Assembly (NCBI GenBank): GCA_949128115.1
Contig: OX421968.1
Span: 62,001 to 126,000 of the forward strand
DNA: 64,000 nt
Direction: 5' to 3'
Source: Anaspis maculata
Lineage: Eukaryota > Arthropoda > Insecta > Coleoptera > Scraptiidae
The notes under the pieces: model-generated
Seen by the model: only the letters and a program-made list of their open reading frames with translations
The model's database searches: none
Told to the model about the DNA's origin: nothing
Program-made: the position numbers and the translations under genes
Shown here: positions 12,101 through 22,225 of the stretch, in pieces
How the letters are laid out: every line of letters starts with the position of its first letter
Numbering within the stretch: the first letter of the stretch is position 1

Positions 12101-12463
12101 GACCCTCTGCGTAGGTCATCCCAACAGTAGCTACCCCCTCGGAAAAAAAAACTACCCTTTAAAGAACCAGTACATACTTCCGCAATACCTCATTTGTTGG
12201 AATTTTTTCAAAATCTGTCGCAATAGTTTGCCGCTACGATGATTTCATTCACATATCTACCCGACACTACCCCTTCAACTACCCCTCCAATATCGCATAG
12301 CCTTTACCTTGATGCGTGTAAGGTCATCGCGAAATCATTTTGAACTTATTCAATCGCACCTTCTCTGAGCTTCTGAATGAGGTATTGCATACCTTTTACT
12401 AAAGGGGCGATTTCTAGGGGTAGTTTCAGGAAAGGTTTTGTACTATCATCGTAGAAAACACCA
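12101..12463. other. Central spacer of the foldback element
   Basis: About 363 bp between the arms do not pair with each other continuously. Short CTACCCC-type motifs recur (for example near 12132, 12268 and 12282) and an inverted GGGGTAGTTT lies near 12417, so part of the spacer may be degraded arm. AT-rich with no convincing open frame. Confidence 0.7.
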
Positions 12464-13182
12464 ATCGTGTAGCATCACTTTTTTAGTGGAACAGTTGAAA
12501 AAGACGTTTTTTGGAATTTTCATCTATTGCATGTCTTATCATACCAACCCTGTCCCTTGAAGTCAAGGGGTGGTTTTTAGGGAGCTGTACGTGTGGGGTC
12601 ATCCTAGTATACTTATTTCAATCCAATTATTGATGAGTACTTTTCTTAGGCCTTTTAAATGAAGCATTGCATATCTTGTTGTGAGACGGTGTCCCGAAAG
12701 GGGTAGTTTCTAGGGGATGTGGAGGCTCAAATGAAAATCTATGTAAGTAAATTCAATATGGACGCCGTTTGAAAACAAACAATGTCTCTATTTCTTTTTC
12801 TTCTCGTTTTTCTTAATCAGAAAGTGCATATTTCAGAAAATTGAGCACAATTTTTTGAAAAAAAAAGTTGGGGTCAAAATTCCAAAACCGTTTTGGCATA
12901 ATGATTCAACCTTTCAAAAGCACGCGATAGAAAAAATCTCGGACTTTTTTTTCGAAAGTTGCACAAGGTGCAAGATTGCCCATATCTGCACGCTCTCCGT
13001 TGGCACCCTGTATATGACAAATTGTGCAATCAAACTTATCATCAATACCAGCACTCGATAGTCAAAAGAATGAACTTTCCTCACATGCCTGAATTTCTGA
13101 AATCCGTCAAATATTTTTTGAGCTATCTCAATTTGAAAACGCACCTAATTTTTAGGTGTTGCAGTTCAATTGTCAAGCAGTT
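12464..13182 (-). repeat. Right inverted arm of the foldback element
   Basis: Reverse-complement partner of 11390-12100, starting at ATCGTGTAGCATCAC. The arms agree over most bases but differ by scattered substitutions and small length changes, such as extra bases in the TTTCTTTTTCTTCTCG stretch near 12800. Open frames of 68-120 residues on either strand reflect the left arm in mirror image and run into flanking satellite, so none is a credible gene. Confidence 0.85.
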
Positions 13183-13184
13183 TA
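13183..13184. other. Right TA target-site duplication
   Basis: TA immediately after CAGTT. Satellite sequence TATTTGTGTTCG resumes at once, in the same register as in the uninterrupted copies. Confidence 0.85.
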
Positions 13185-14702
13185 TATTTGTGTTCGTTCG
13201 TCAGATGTTGCGTTTGGAAAGAGTAGCTGCCAACTTCAAAAGTGGTTACCGATCGTTTTCAAAGTCACGTGAGTTGAAGCCTGAAGTCACGTGGGTTGAA
13301 GCCAAAAGTCACGTGGGTTAAAACCTGAAGTCACGTGGGTTGAAGCCAAAAGTCCCGTGGGTTGAAACCTGAACTTTTTGGATAACAATTGTGTCTTTTC
13401 TTCTATATTTGTGTTCGTTCGTCAGATGTTGCGTTTGGAAAGAGTAGCTGCCAACTTCAAAAGTGGTGACCGATCGTTCTCAAAGTCACGTGGGTGAAAG
13501 CCTGAAGTCACGTGGGTTGGAGCCTGGAGTCACGTGGGTTGAAACCTGAACTTTTTGGATAACAATTGTGTCTTTTCTTCTATTTTTGTGTTCGTTCGTC
13601 AGATGTTGCGTTTGGAACAAGTAGCTGCCAACTTCAAAAGTGGTTACCGATCGTTTTCAAAGTCACGTGAGTTGAAGCCTGAAGTCACGTGGGTTGAAGC
13701 CAAGAGTCACGTGGGTTAAAACCTGAACTTTTTGGATACCAATTGTGTTTTTTTTTCTATATTTGTGTTCGTTCGTCTGATGTTGCGTTTGGAACAAGTA
13801 GCTGCCAACTTCAAAAGTGGTGACCGATCGTTTCCAAAGTCACGTGGGTTGAAGCCTGGAGTCACGTGGGTTCAAACCTTAACTTTTTGGACAACAATTG
13901 TGTCTTTATTTCTATATTTGTGTTCGTTCGTCAGATGTTGCGTTTGGAAAGAGTAGCTGCCAACTTCAAAAGTGGTTACCGATCGTTTTCAAAGTCACGT
14001 GGGTTGAAGCCTGAAGTCACGTGGGTTGGAGCCTGAAGTCACGTGGGTTGGAGCCTGAGGTCACGTGGGTTGAAGCCAAAAGTCACGTGGGTTAAAACCT
14101 GAACTTTTTGGATGCCAATTGTGTCTTTTCTTCTATATTTGTGTTCGTTCGTCAGATGTTGCGTTTGGAAAAAGTAGCTGCCAACTTTAAAAGTGGTTAC
14201 CGATCGTTTTCAAAGTCACGTGGGTGGACGCCTGAAGTCACGTGGGTTGAAGCCTGAAATCACGTGGGTTGAAGCCAAAAGTCACGTGGGTTGGAACCTG
14301 AATTTTTTGGATAACAATTGGTCTTTTCTTCTATATTTGTGTTCGTTCGTCAGATGTTGCGTTTGGAAAGAGTAGCTGCCAACTTCAAAAGTGGTGACCG
14401 ATCGTTTTCAAAGTCACGTGGGTGAAATCCTGAAGTCACGTGGGTTGTAGCCTGGAGTCACGTGGGTTGGAACGTTAACTTTTTGGATAACAATTGTGTC
14501 TTTTCTTCTATTTTTGTGTTCGTTCGTCAGATGTTGCGTTTGGAACAAGTAGCTGCCAACTCCAAAAGTGGTGAACGAACGTTTTAAGTCACGTGGGTTG
14601 AAGCCTGAGGTCACGTGGATTGAAGCCTGAAGTCACGTGGGTTGAAGCCAAAAGTCACGTGGGTTGAAACCTGAACTTTTTGGATAACAATTGAGTCTTT
14701 TC

Positions 14703-17700
14703 TTCTATATTTGTGTTCGTTCGTCAGATGTTGCGTTTGGAACAAGTAGCTGCCAACATCAAAAGTGGTGACCGATCGTTTCCAAAGTCACGTGGGTTGA
14801 AGCCTGGAGTCACGTGGGTTCAAACCTCAACTTTTTGGATAACAATTGTGTCTTTTTTTCTATATTTGTGTTCGTTCGTCAGATGTTGCGTTTGGAAAGA
14901 GTAGCTGCCAACTTCAAAAGTGGTTACCGATCGTTTTCAAAGTCACGTGGGTTGAAGCCTGAAGTCACGTGGGTTGGAGCCTGAGGTCACGTGGGTTGAA
15001 GCCAAGAGTCACGTGGGTTAAAACCTGAACTTTTTGGATACCATATGTGTCTTTTCTTCTATATTTGTGTTCGTTCGTCAGATGTTGCGTTTGGAAAGAG
15101 TAGCTGCCAACTTTAAAAGTGGTTACCGATCGTTTTCAAAGTCACGTGGGTGGACGCCTGAAGTCACGTAGGTTGAAGCCTGAAGTCACGTGGGTTAAAG
15201 CCAAAAGTCACGTGGGTTGGAACCTGAACTTTTTGGATAACAATTGTGTCTTTTCTTCTATATTTGTGTTCGTTCGTCAGATGTTGCGTTTGGAAAGAGT
15301 AGCTGCCAACTTTAAAAGTGGTTACCGATCGTTTTCAAAGTCACGTGGGTGGACGCCTGATGTCACGTGGGTTGAAGCCTGAAGTCACGTGGGTTGAAGC
15401 CAAAAGTCACGTGGGTTGAAACCTGAACTTTTTGGATAACAAGTGTGTCTTTTCTTCTATATTCGTGTTCGTTCGACAGATGTTGCGTTTGGAAAGAGTA
15501 GCTGCCAACTTCAAAAGTGGTTACCGATCGTTCTCAAAGTCACGTGGGTTGAAGCCTGAAGTCACGTGGGTTAAAGCCAAAAGTCACGTGGGTTGAAACC
15601 TGAACTTTTTGGATAACAATTGTGTCTTTTCTTTTATATTTGTGTTCGTTCGACAGATGTTGCGTTTGGAAAGAGTAGCTGCCAACTCCAAAAGTGGTGA
15701 CCGATCGTTTCCAAAGTCACGTGTGTTGAAGCCTGAAGTCACGTGGGTTGAAGCCTGGAGTTACGTGGGTTCTAACCTAAACTTTTTGGATAACAATTGT
15801 GTCTTTTTTTCTATATTTGTGTTCGTTTGTCAGATGTTGCGTTTGGAAAGAGTAGCTGCCAACTTCAAAAGTGGTTACCGATCGTTTTCAATGTCACGTG
15901 GGTTGAAGCCCGAAGTCACGTGGGTTGAAGCCTGAGGTCACGTGGGTTGAAGCCAAAAGTCACGTGGGTTGAAACCTGATCTTTTTGGATACCAATTGTG
16001 TTTTTTCTTCTATATTTGTGTTCGTTCGTCTGATGTTGCGTTTGGAACAAGTAGCTGCCAACATCAAAAGTGGTGACCGATCGTTTTCAAAGTCACGTGG
16101 GTTGAAGCCTGAAGTCACGTGAGTTGAAGCCTGAAATCACGTGGGTTGAAGCCTGAAGTCACGTGGGATGAAGCCTAAAGTCACGTGGGTTCAAACCTAT
16201 ACTTTTTGGATAACAATTGTTTCTTTTTTTCTATATTTGTGTTCGTTTGTCAGATGTTGCGTTTGAAAAGAGTAGCTGCCAACTTCAAAAGTGGTTACCG
16301 ATCGTTTTCAAAGTCACGTGGGTTGAAGCCTGAAGTTACGTGGGTTGGAGCCTGAGGTCACGCGGGTTGAAGCCAGAAGTCACGTGGGTTGAAACCTGAA
16401 CTTTTTGGATACCAATTGTGTCTTTTCTTCTATATTTGTGTTCGTTCGTCAGATGTTGCGTTTGGAAAGAGAAGCTGCCAACTTCAAAAGTGGTTACCGA
16501 TCGTTTTCAAAGTCACGTGGGTTGACGCCTTGAGTCACGTGGGTTGAAGCCTGGAGTCACGTGGGTTCAAACCTAAACTTTTTGGATAACAATTGTGTCT
16601 TTTTTTCTATATTTGTGTCCGTTTGTCAGATGTTGCGTTTGGGAAGAGTAGCTGCCAACTTCAAAAGTGGTTACCGATCGTTTTCAAAGTCACGTGAGTT
16701 GGAGCCTGATGTCACGTGGGTTGAAGCCAAAAGTCACGTGGGTTGAAACCTGAACTTTTTGGATACCAATTGTGTTTTTTCTTCTATATTTGTGTTCGTT
16801 CGTCTGATGTTGCGTTTGGAACAAGTAGCTGCCAACATCAAAAGTGGTGACCGATCGTTTTCAAAGTCACGTGGGTTGAAGCCTGAAGTCACGTGGGTTG
16901 AAGCCTGATGTCACGTGGGTTGGAGCCTGAAGTCACGTGGGTTGAAGCTTGAAGTCACGTGGGTTGGAGCCTAAAGTCACGTGGGTTAAAACCCGAACTT
17001 TTTGGATAACAATTGTGTTTTTTCTTCCATATTTGTGTTCGTTCGTCAGATGTTGCGTTTGGAAAGAGTAGCTGCCAACTTCAAAAGTGGTTACCGATCG
17101 TTTTCAAAGTCACGTGGGCTGAAGCCTGAAGTCACGTGGGTTGAAGCCTGAGGTCACGTGAGTTGAAGCCAAAAGTCACGTGGGTTAAAACCTGAACTTT
17201 TTGGATACCAATTGTGTCTTTTCTTCTATATTTCTGTTCGTTCGTCAGATGTTGCGTTTGGAAAGAGTAGCTGCCAACTTTAAAAGTGGTTACCGATCGT
17301 TTTCAAAGTCACGTGGGTGGACGCCTGAAGTCACGTGGGTTGAAGCCTGAAGTCACGTGGGTTGGAGCCTGGAGTCACGTGGGTTGGAACGTGAACTTTT
17401 TGGATAACAATTGTGTCTTTTCTTCTATTTTTGTGTTCGTTCGTCAGATGTTGCGTTCGGAACAAGTAGCTGCCAACTCCAAAAGTGGTGAACGAACGTT
17501 TTAAGTCACGTAGGTTGAAGCCTGAGGTCACGTGGATTGAAGCCTGAAGTCACGTGGGTTGGAGCCTGGAGTCACGTGGGTTCAAACCTGAACTTCTTGG
17601 ATAACAATTGTGTCTTTCTTTCTATATTTGTGTTCGTTCGTCAGATGTTGCGTTTGGAAAGAGTAGCTGCCATTTTCAAAAGTGGTTACCGATCGTTTTC

Positions 17701-20423
17701 AAAGTCACGTGGGTTGAAGCCTGAAGTCACGTGGGTTAAAGCCAAAAGTCACGTGGGTTAAAACCTGAACTTTTTGGATACCAATTGTGTCTTTTCTTCT
17801 ATATTTGTGTTCGTTCGTCAGATGTTGCGTTTGGAAAGAGTAGCTGCCAACTTTTAAAGTGGTTACCGATCGTTTTCAAAGTCACGTGGGTGGACGCCTG
17901 AAGTCACGTGGGTTGAAGCCTGAAGTCACGTGGGTTGAAGCCAAAAGTCACGTGGGTTGGAACCTGAACTTTTTGGATAACAATTGTGTCTTTTCTTCTA
18001 TATTTGTGTTCGTTCGTCAGATGTTGCGTTTGGAAAGAGTAGCTGCCAACTTCAAAAGTGGTGACCGATCGTTTTCAAAGTCACGTGGGTGAAAGCCTGA
18101 AGTCACGTGGGTTGGAGCCTGGAGTCACGTGGGTTGGAGCGTGAACTTTTTGGATAACAATTGTGTCTTTTCTTCTATTTTTGTGTTCGTTCGTCAGATG
18201 TTGCGTTTGGAACAAGTAGCTGCCAACTCCAAAAGTGGTGAACGAACGTTTAAAGTCACGTGGGTTGAAGCCTGAGGTCACGTGGATCGAAGCCTGAAGT
18301 CACGTGGGTTGAAGCCAAAAGTCACGTGGGTTGAAACCTGAACTTTTTGGATAACAATTGAGTCCTTTCTTCTATATTTGTGTTCGTTCGTCAGAGGTTG
18401 CGTTTGGTACAAGTAGCTGCCAACATCAAGAGTGGTGACCGATCGTTTTGAAAGTCACGTGAGTGAAAGCCTGAAGTCACGTGGGTTGGAGCCTGGAGTC
18501 ACGTGGGTTCAAACCTGAACTTTTTGGATAAAAATTGTGTCTTTTTTTCTATATTTGTGTTCGTTCGTCAGATGTTGCGTTTGAAAAGAGTAGCTGCCAT
18601 TTTCAAAAGTGGTTACCGATCGTTTTCAAAGTCACGTGGGTTGAAGCCTGAAGTCACGTGGGTTAAAGCCAAAAGTCACGTGGGTTGAAACCTGAACTTT
18701 TTGGATAACAATTGTGTCTTTTCTTCTATATTTGTGTTCGTTCGACAGATGTTGCGTTTGGAAAGAGTAGCTGCCAACTTCAAAAGTGGTGACCGATCGT
18801 TTCCAAAGTCACGTGGGTTGAAGCCTGAAGTCACGTGGGTTGAAGCCAGAAGTCACGTGGGTTAAAACCTGAACTTTTTGGATACCAATTGTGTCTTTTC
18901 TTCTATATTTGTGTTCGTTCGTCAGATGTTGCGTTTGGAAAGAGTAGCTGCCAACTTCAAAAGTGGTTACCGATCGTTTTCAAAGTCACGTGAGTTGAAG
19001 CCTGAAGTCACGTGGGTTGAAGCCAAAAGTCACGTGGGTTAAAACCTGAAGTCACGTGGGTTGAAGCCAAAAGTCCCGTGGGTTGAAACCTGAACTTTTT
19101 GGATAACAATTGTGTCTTTTCTTCTATATTTGTGTTCGTTCGTCAGATGTTGCGTTTGGAAAGAGTAGCTGCCAACTTCAAAAGTGGTGACCGATCGTTC
19201 TCAAAGTCACGTGGGTGAAAGCCTGAAGTCACGTGGGTTGGAGCCTGGAGTCACGTGGGTTGAAACCTGAACTTTTTGGATAACAATTGTGTCTTTTCTT
19301 CTATTTTTGTGTTCGTTCGTCAGATGTTGCGTTTGGAACAAGTAGCTGCCAACTTCAAAAGTGGTTACCGATCGTTTTCAAAGTCACGTGAGTTGAAGCC
19401 TGAAGTCACGTGGGTTGAAGCCAAGAGTCACGTGGGTTAAAACCTGAACTTTTTGGATACCAATTGTGTTTTTTCTTCTATATTTGTGTTCGTTCGTCTG
19501 ATGTTGCGTTTGGAACAAGTAGCTGCCAACTTCAAAAGTGGTGACCGATCGTTTCCAAAGTCACGTGGGTTGAAGCCTGGAGTCACGTGGGTTCAAACCT
19601 TAACTTTTTGGACAACAATTGTGTCTTTATTTCTATATTTGTGTTCGTTCGTCAGATGTTGCGTTTGGAAAGAGTAGCTGCCAACTTCAAAAGTGGTTAC
19701 CGATCGTTTTCAAAGTCACGTGGGTTGAAGCCTGAAGTCACGTGGGTTGGAGCCTGAAGTCACGTGGGTTGGAGCCTGAGGTCACGTGGGTTGAAGCCAA
19801 AAGTCACGTGGGTTAAAACCTGAACTTTTTGGATGCCAATTGTGTCTTTTCTTCTATATTTGTGTTCGTTCGTCAGATGTTGCGTTTGGAAAAAGTAGCT
19901 GCCAACTTTAAAAGTGGTTACCGATCGTTTTCAAAGTCACGTGGGTGGACGCCTGAAGTCACGTGGGTTGAAGCCTGAAATCACGTGGGTTGAAGCCAAA
20001 AGTCACGTGGGTTGGAACCTGAATTTTTTGGATAACAATTGGTCTTTTCTTCTATATTTGTGTTCGTTCGTCAGATGTTGCGTTTGGAAAGAGTAGCTGC
20101 CAACTTCAAAAGTGGTGACCGATCGTTTTCAAAGTCACGTGGGTGAAATCCTGAAGTCACGTGGGTTGTAGCCTGGAGTCACGTGGGTTGGAACGTTAAC
20201 TTTTTGGATAACAATTGTGTCTTTTCTTCTATTTTTGTGTTCGTTCGTCAGATGTTGCGTTTGGAACAAGTAGCTGCCAACTCCAAAAGTGGTGAACGAA
20301 CGTTTTAAGTCACGTGGGTTGAAGCCTGAGGTCACGTGGATTGAAGCCTGAAGTCACGTGGGTTGAAGCCAAAAGTCACGTGGGTTGAAACCTGAACTTT
20401 TTGGATAACAATTGAGTCTTTTC
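14703..20423 (+). repeat. 5,721-bp tandem HOR, copy 2 (uninterrupted)
   Basis: This head-to-tail partner of the previous block carries the intact target site at 18904-18905. Differences I saw include TTTTTGGAT near 18524 against TTTTCGGAT near 11008, and GTTTGTCAG near 16245 against GTTCGTCAG near 8729. Agreement with copy 1 ends between about 20420 and 20500. The final part overlaps the first 2,693-bp unit, so the two duplications share sequence. Confidence 0.88.
18904..18905. other. Empty target site of the foldback element in the sister HOR
   Basis: This position lies 7,516 bp from the left TA and 5,721 bp from the right TA of the inserted copy, and reads as an intact core. Equivalent intact sites are at 30743-30744 and 27758-27759 in more distant copies. 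Confidence 0.85.
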
Positions 20424-22225
20424 TTCTATATTTGTGTTCGTTCGTCAGATGTTGCGTTTGGAACAAGTAGCTGCCAACATCAAAAGTGGTGACCGATCGT
20501 TTTGAAAGTCACGTGGGTGAAAGCCTGAAGTCACATGGGTTGGAGCCTGGAGTCACGTGGGTTGGAACGTGAACTTTTTGGATAACAATTGTGTCTTTTC
20601 TTCTATTTTTGTGTTCGTTCGTCAGATGTTGCGTTTGGAACAAGTAGCTGCCAACTCCAAAAGTGGTGAACGAACGTTTTAAGTCACGTGGGTTGAAGCC
20701 TGAAGTCACGTGGGTTAGAGCCAAAAGTCACGTGGGTTGAAACCTGAACTTTTTGGATAACAATTGTGTCTTTTCTTTTATATTTGTGTTCGTTCGACAG
20801 ATGTTGCGTTTGGAAAGAGTAGCTGCCAACTTCAAAAGTGGTGACCGATCGTTTCCAAAGTCACGTGGGTTGAAGCCTGAAGTCACGTGGGTTGAAGCCT
20901 GGAGTTACGTGGGTTCTAACCTAAACTTTTTGGATAACAATTGTGTCTTTTTTTCTATATTTGTGTTCGTTTGTCAGATGTTGCGTTTGGAAAGAGTAGC
21001 TGCCAACTTCAAAAGTGGTTACCGATCGTTTTCAATGTCACGTGGGTTGAAGCCTGAAGTCACGTGGGTTGAAGCCTGGAGTTACGTGGGTTCTAACCTA
21101 AACTTTTTGGATAACAATTGTGTCTTTTTTTCTATATTTGTGTTCGTTTGTCAGATGTTGCGTTTGGAAAGAGTAGCTGCCAACTTCAAAAGTGGTGACC
21201 GATCGTTTTCAAAGTCACGTGGGTTGAAGCCTGAAGTCACGTGTGTTGAAGCCTGAAGTCACGTGGGTTGAACCCTGAAGTCACGTGGGATGAAGCCTAA
21301 AGTCACGTGGGTTCAAACCTAAACTTTTTGGATAACAATTGTGTCTTTTTTTCTATATTTGTGTTCGTTCGTCAGATGTTGCGTTTGGAAAGAGTAGCTG
21401 CCAACTTCAAAAGTGGTTACCGATCGTTTTCAAAGTCACGTGGGTTGAAGCCTGAAGTTACGTGGGTTGGAGCCTGAGGTCACGTGGGTTGAAGCCTGAA
21501 GTCACGTGGGTTGAAGCCTGATGTCACGTGGGTTGAAGCCTGAAGTCACGTGGGTTGAAGCCAAAAGTCACGTGGGTTGAAACCTGAACTTTTTGGATAA
21601 CAATTGTGTCTTTTCTTCTATATTCGTGTTCGTTCGACAGATGTTGCGTTTGGAAAGAGTAGCTGCCAACTTCAAAAGTGGTTACCGATCGTTCTCAAAG
21701 TCACGTGGGTTGAAGCCTGAAGTCACGTGGGTTGAAGCCTGGAGTTACGTGGGTTCTAACCTAAACTTTTTGGATAACAATTGTGTCTTTTTTTCTATAT
21801 TTGTGTTCGTTTGTCAGATGTTGCGTTTGGAAAGAGTAGCTGCCAACTTCAAAAGTGGTTACCGATCGTTTTCAATGTCACGTGGGTTGAAGCCTGAAGT
21901 CACGTGGGTTGAAGCCTGGAGTTACGTGGGTTCTAACCTAAACTTTTTGGATAACAATTGTGTCTTTTTTTCTATATTTGTGTTCGTTTGTCAGATGTTG
22001 CGTTTGGAAAGAGTAGCTGCCAACTTCAAAAGTGGTTACCGATCGTTTTCAATGTCACGTGGGTTGAAGCCTGAAGTCACGTGGGTTGAAGCCTGAGGTC
22101 ACGTGGGTTGAAGCCAAAAGTCACGTGGGTTGAAACCTGATCTTTTTGGATACCAATTGTGTTTTTTCTTCTATATTTGTGTTCGTTCGTCTGATGTTGC
22201 GTTTGGAACAAGTAGCTGCCAACAT
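19533..22225 (+). repeat. 2,693-bp tandem HOR, copy 1
   Basis: Variant strings recur 2,693 bp downstream, including CACATGGGTTGGAGCC near 20533 and 23226, CTTTTATATTTG near 20774 and 23467, and the GGAGTTACGTGGG boxes. It contains one of the longest seven-box runs (21435-21588). Visible differences from copy 2 are GAACCCTGAAG near 21270, and GTTGGAGCC near 19748 against GTTGAAGCC in the partner. Confidence 0.85.
21435..21588 (+). promoter_or_regulatory. Seven-box E-box run in the first 2,693-bp HOR copy
   Basis: Boxes start at 21435, 21457, 21479, 21501, 21523, 21545 and 21567. The second is altered to GTTACGTGGG, which breaks the CACGTG core. The others keep it, including GATGTCACGTGGG at 21523. 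The last box has the core-proximal GAAACCTGAAC ending and leads into the core. The run is duplicated in the neighbouring HOR copy 2,693 bp downstream and again near 33274-33427, so box number is inherited with the block. Confidence 0.5.

Larger units (their letters stand above)
11390..13182. mobile_element. Non-autonomous foldback (long-inverted-repeat) DNA transposon, TA target site
   Basis: A 1,793-bp sequence unrelated to the satellite interrupts a core between TTCTA and TATATTTG. The sister copy at 18904 reads TTCTATATTTG, so the element is flanked by a duplicated TA (11388-11389 and 13183-13184). Its ends are inverted repeats: AACCGCTTGACAATTG on the left, and on the right the complement of AACTGCTTGACAATTG. 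The inverted arms extend about 711 and 719 bp around a 363-bp centre. No transposase-like protein is encoded; open frames inside the arms are short and mirror each other. A TA target duplication is typical of the Tc1/mariner superfamily and its MITEs, so a non-autonomous relative of that group is the best guess. Family name unknown. No second copy lies in the window. Confidence 0.88.
7187..14702 (+). repeat. 5,721-bp tandem HOR, copy 1 (interrupted by the foldback element)
   Basis: Upstream of the transposon, strings match positions 7,516 bp downstream. Downstream of it, they match positions 5,721 bp downstream. The difference, 1,795 bp, equals the 1,793-bp element plus a 2-bp target duplication, so the underlying unit is 5,721 bp. 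Shared landmarks include a GATAACAAGTGTG core near 7930 and 15446, TCACGCGGG near 8843 and 16359, and CTATATTTCTG near 9715 and 17231. I noticed only a few single-base differences between copies; the comparison was by eye and not exhaustive. Confidence 0.88.

Noticed and set aside
12959..13321. 120-codon open frame across the right arm of the foldback element
   Set aside because: It starts in the inverted arm, crosses the element end and continues into satellite. The left arm carries a mirror-image frame (11293-11613). No transposase motif is visible.
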